A stretch of 11,661 nucleotides of DNA from Echinostoma caproni. Its lineage: Eukaryota; Platyhelminthes; Trematoda; Plagiorchiida; Echinostomatidae. Under the pieces are notes generated by a model. That model saw only the letters and a program-made list of their open reading frames with translations, made no database searches and had not been told where the DNA came from. A program made the translations under genes and the position numbers. Positions 9,217-11,661 of the stretch are shown here, piece by piece. How positions within the stretch are numbered: position 1 is the first letter of the stretch; each line of letters starts with the position of its first letter. The DNA lies in assembly GCA_900618425.1 (NCBI GenBank), contig UZAN01045198.1:21762-33422 (forward strand). The letters run 5' to 3'.

Positions 9217-10305
9217 TTAGTGTAATGTTTGACGCAGATTTCCCGTAACGAGGTCTTGGTTTGTTAGAAATCTGGCGAGATAAGGAACAACAGACCGCCT
9301 GTAAGCTTAAGTGCGAGTCTTGATAAGTTTGTGAGTGGAACGGGTGGATGAGTGAGAATGGTAGTCGCTAAGAGAGGAATAAAGAGGATGGGAGATATCA
9401 GATAAAATCTTATTACAGAATGTTTTACGGGACTTGAAGTGATGTGTCACCACAAACTCTACTAGATGTTCCCGTTGTATGAGACTGCAAACGGAGAGAA
9501 ATCTGAGGGATCGGAAAATGAGTTTGAGGTCCTTGTTCAAAAGACCAGGGAATATAACAGGGGACCCATAAAGCCAATGAGGCAAAACGCACGCAAAAAC
9601 AAAACGCCTTATGAAATGGTTTGGAATGGAAAGGGATTTAAGGCGTAAAACATAAAAAGTGAGCCTTCTGACCTTCAGAAAAACGTCATCGACATGGTCA
9701 GACAAGGTAAATTTATGATTAGAAATAACACCCAGGTATTTGACAATCGGTTTTCGTACCATCTACTCACTAAGGATCGATAAAGGTGGGCTGGCATTTG
9801 ATAATTTACCAAACTTTTGCCCTTTCAGAAGAGAAAAAATTACGTCACTACATTTTTGGGGGTTCATGCAGAGGTTTCTTTGTTGTGACCATTCAACTAA
9901 TCCAGTCACAACTTCTTGCAGAGTCGTTTGTAATGATGAGTTGGGGTAGGGCAGTCCGAATATCATATCGTCTGCATACTTGACGAGAAGAGAAGAATTG
10001 TTCACAGGCATAGAGAAAATTTAGGCAGAAAATAGAAAAGGGGATAAAATGGCGCCTTGTAGTACGCCTTTTTTGGAGGGCAGCAGTGAAGATGTACGTC
10101 CTTTGTAGCGTGTGAGCTGCTGACGGTTTGAAAAATAGTTGGCCAAGAGTTCAATCGTAGAAGGTTTAACTCCGCCCGAAGAGAGGGTATTTAACAAAGT
10201 TTATCGATTAATCGTGTTGAAAGCATCACTATAGTCAAGAAAACATATGCGGACAGCCTCACTTTTCTTGTCCAGGTTAGATAAAACGTGGTGGGATAGA
10301 TACTA
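9217..10305 (-). pseudogene. Reverse transcriptase relic (CR1/Jockey-like ORF2, C-terminal part)
   Basis: An intact copy would be the reverse transcriptase that copies element RNA into DNA at a nicked genomic target. In a single minus-strand frame the RT motifs appear in order. Motif A is CFLDYSDAF with the catalytic aspartate (about 10242-10216), followed by NTIN. Next is GVLQGAILSPFLF (10068-10030), then LLVKYADDMIFGLP with the YADD catalytic pair (KYADD at 9981-9967). VKYLGVISNHKF opens the thumb-side region, and RRSVVPYLARFL lies near the C-terminus. The frame is interrupted by stops at 10303, 10201, 10021, 9763 and 9304 (lowest base of each codon), yet I found no frameshift in about 360 codons. 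The endonuclease half is absent. It is a dead copy degraded by point mutations. The CR1/Jockey placement rests on motif style and tail type; a related clade is possible. Confidence 0.85.
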
Positions 10306-10320
10306 TAACCTATAACTTCC

Positions 10321-10597
10321 CTTAAAACAGGCGAACAGTCATGGAAACTACCTTTTTGCCCGAAATGGAACCATATTTTAGACTTTACGATGTATCATCT
10401 ACCTCCTCATCTACGGTTCAGTGAAGAAACAGATTGTAGAATTCAATCGTCGGCAGCATGGGTGTCAGCATGACTGATTCCAAACGGGTGAGATAGCTAA
10501 GTTCGTAAACTGAGTGTAAAAACGTGTATAGGTGATTTCACGTCTGTTAAGTCTATTGAGTTGTTCGTACGATGACGGACCACATGTATTCCTGTCG
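10321..10597. other. Unassigned flank of the retrotransposon
   Basis: The minus frame of the reverse transcriptase becomes stop-rich beyond 10305 and no upstream RT or endonuclease motif was recognised, so this is taken as the pre-insertion flank. No other gene, RNA or repeat was seen. Confidence 0.4.
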
Positions 10598-10619
10598 CTG
10601 ATGAGTTCAAACGTCTGTC
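10598..10619 (+). repeat. Short hammerhead-core-like remnant, copy C (deleted)
   Basis: CTGATGAGTTC (10598-10608) is identical to the first 11 bases of the core in the copy at 6982. It is followed at once by AAACGTCTGTC, which corresponds to the AAACG-loop-TGTC part of that copy. About 11 bases that include the rest of stem II are missing. It is best read as a deleted member of the same family, though so short a match could be chance. Confidence 0.35.
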
Positions 10620-10700
10620 TGACGTGCACTAATCAAGGTGAGCAAACTTACTAGTGAATCAGTTAGGACAAAACTATCCTATTGGTAAACGAAGCATACC

Positions 10701-10946
10701 ATGGCGCCCACAACGAACCAGGTGATGTCGGCTCATTCGGTTATTTCAGTGAACATAGATACACCAAAGACGGTGAAGTCAGCGAGAGGTTTGTTGGATG
10801 TTCTTGATTGGGTTCATTCGACCAGAAGTGATGGGCGTCCTTCAGACTGGCTATTCCAGACTGGAATGTTCCTCTTGCAACCTTTTTCAGAGTTTGCCAT
10901 TCCTAAACAAAAGAACCGTTTCATGCTGGGTCGAGTAAGTACGTAA
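10701..10946 (+). other. Unidentified open stretch, possibly part of a repeat
   Basis: An ATG-led frame of 81 codons with balanced base composition, more GC-rich than its surroundings. It has no domain I recognise. The opposite strand is also fairly open here, reading ADFTVFGVSMFTEITE then a stop then ADITWFVVGAMV, in which the TGA could be a changed TGG. Either strand could carry a decayed coding fragment of a repeated element. The frame ends in the adjacent (GTAA)n tract, which resembles the tail position of a retroelement read on the plus strand. The function is unknown. Confidence 0.25.
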
Positions 10947-10974
10947 GTAAGTAAGTAAGTAAATAAGTAAGTAA
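10934..10974. repeat. (GTAA)n microsatellite
   Basis: About ten near-perfect GTAA units with two interruptions (ACGTAA and AAATAA variants). It may be a simple microsatellite or the tandem tail of a plus-strand retroelement whose body would lie at 10700-10930. Confidence 0.85.
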
Positions 10975-11604
10975 CATCCGTTTGATGAGTAACGTATTAG
11001 GAATGCATGGAGCAGCACAGCATACGGAAAATTAGGCTAGGCTATATCAATATGATGCGCTACCTACGGAAAAGTATTGAAAACATTTTCAAAATACTAC
11101 AAAAGCGCGTCCACGTTTGCTGTGGTTGGGTAAAGTAACCTCAAGCTTAAGACGTTTTTGCCGTGTAACAGTTATTCATGGGCGTTCGAATGCCACCATC
11201 ACGATCTTACTTCCCACTGTATGTTGTATGGCAGCCGTTTAATTGTCCGCTTCCCCCTTCCTGAAAAATTGTATCGTTGTGCATTCAATAACAGGAAGTA
11301 TGAGAGAAAAAAGAGATGTAAAATTTAAATGTCATAAGCGCTGGTGGATGAAAGTCAAGATAAACTTGAGGCAGAAATAGTTTAAATTTGTGAAATAAAA
11401 CATTGTTTTTAAATTCTTGTCGAAAGCGATGTTTATAAATCTTTCATCCTGAGTTCTGATCACTGTAGCTCTGGAAAGAGTGGAATATTTGAATGTTTGA
11501 GTTGTTTCCCCTTAAAATCATGTTACCAATAATTTTTTTCTGCCTGTCGGGTACCGGATTTAATCCCTTATTTTGCACGTAGGTGCATATCAGTTAAATC
11601 TAAT
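10975..11604. other. Gene-free AT-rich stretch
   Basis: No open frame of note on either strand, no RNA gene and no repeat longer than a few bases was seen between the (GTAA)n tract and the tail-like repeat at the right edge. Confidence 0.45.
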
Positions 11605-11661
11605 CAAATTCAAATTCAAATTTTTATTATGGGATATAACTTACAAAGACTTCGCTTTTTC
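11605..11661 (-). mobile_element. Probable 3' tail of a second non-LTR element, body outside the window
   Basis: On the minus strand CCCATAATAAAAATTTG leads into hexamer units of TTTGAA (about 11620-11605). An AATAAA-type signal followed by a short tandem tail parallels the (TTGAC)n end of the nearby retrotransposon, and suggests an element entering from the right edge on the minus strand. Only some 57 bases are visible and no coding part, so this is an inference from tail structure. Confidence 0.4.

Larger units (their letters stand above)
9034..10320 (-). mobile_element. 5'-truncated non-LTR retrotransposon, CR1/Jockey-like
   Basis: The element reads on the minus strand. It begins inside the reverse transcriptase domain at about 10320, covers the rest of that domain and the C-terminal region, then has roughly 160 bases of 3' untranslated sequence. 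It ends in a tail of TTGAC units at 9054-9034 rather than in poly(A). Missing 5' portions are typical of non-LTR insertions made by incomplete target-primed reverse transcription, and short-tandem-repeat tails are typical of CR1-like elements. The 5' boundary is approximate, since recognisable homology fades between 10305 and 10320. No convincing target site duplication was found. Confidence 0.75.

Noticed and set aside
9466..9983. Plus-strand frames within the retrotransposon
   Set aside because: They are antisense shadows of the reverse transcriptase relic.
9020..10330. Target site duplication around the retrotransposon
   Set aside because: A-rich bases occur on both sides (near 9022 and 10322), but no exact repeat of useful length was found and the 5' boundary is uncertain.

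Overview
This window looks like gene-poor nuclear DNA from an animal. There is no long open reading frame, operon, Shine-Dalgarno-led gene or rRNA. The sequence is visibly AT-rich and stop codons are dense in all six frames. The recognisable material is decayed transposable elements, which are animal-like in kind: a CR1/Jockey-type non-LTR reverse transcriptase with a short-tandem-repeat tail, a Tc1/IS630-type DDE transposase relic, a tRNA-derived SINE-like unit and hammerhead-ribozyme-like repeats. This mix would fit a flatworm such as a trematode, where tRNA-SINEs and hammerhead motifs are known (the schistosome Sm-alpha family), but the organism is an inference and is not proven by any one signal.

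Layout. Bases 1-360 (minus strand) hold the C-terminal half of a DDE transposase, broken by a frameshift and stops and cut by the window edge. Bases 436-5950 are a long noncoding stretch with only small features: an 11-bp inverted repeat at 2403-2431, a 13-bp tandem duplication at 4151-4176 and a 10-bp palindrome at 4203-4225. Two diverged copies of one repeat with a hammerhead-ribozyme-like core lie at 5951-6036 and 6970-7055 (plus strand), and a shorter, deleted relative lies at 10598-10619. A tRNA-like unit with A and B boxes is at 8112-8183 (minus). Bases 9034-10320 (minus) are a 5'-truncated non-LTR retrotransposon: the reverse transcriptase reads in one frame across about 1.1 kb but is interrupted by in-frame stops, and its 3' end carries a (TTGAC)n tail. 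A short open stretch at 10701-10946 runs into a (GTAA)n microsatellite at 10934-10974. The right edge (11605-11661) looks like the tail of another minus-strand non-LTR element lying outside the window.

No intact gene is supported, so there is no pathway to describe. The window is best read as a graveyard of several transposon classes. The most interesting signal is the family of hammerhead-like repeats, which shares geometry (4-position stem II, 6-nt loop) and flanking sequence between copies.
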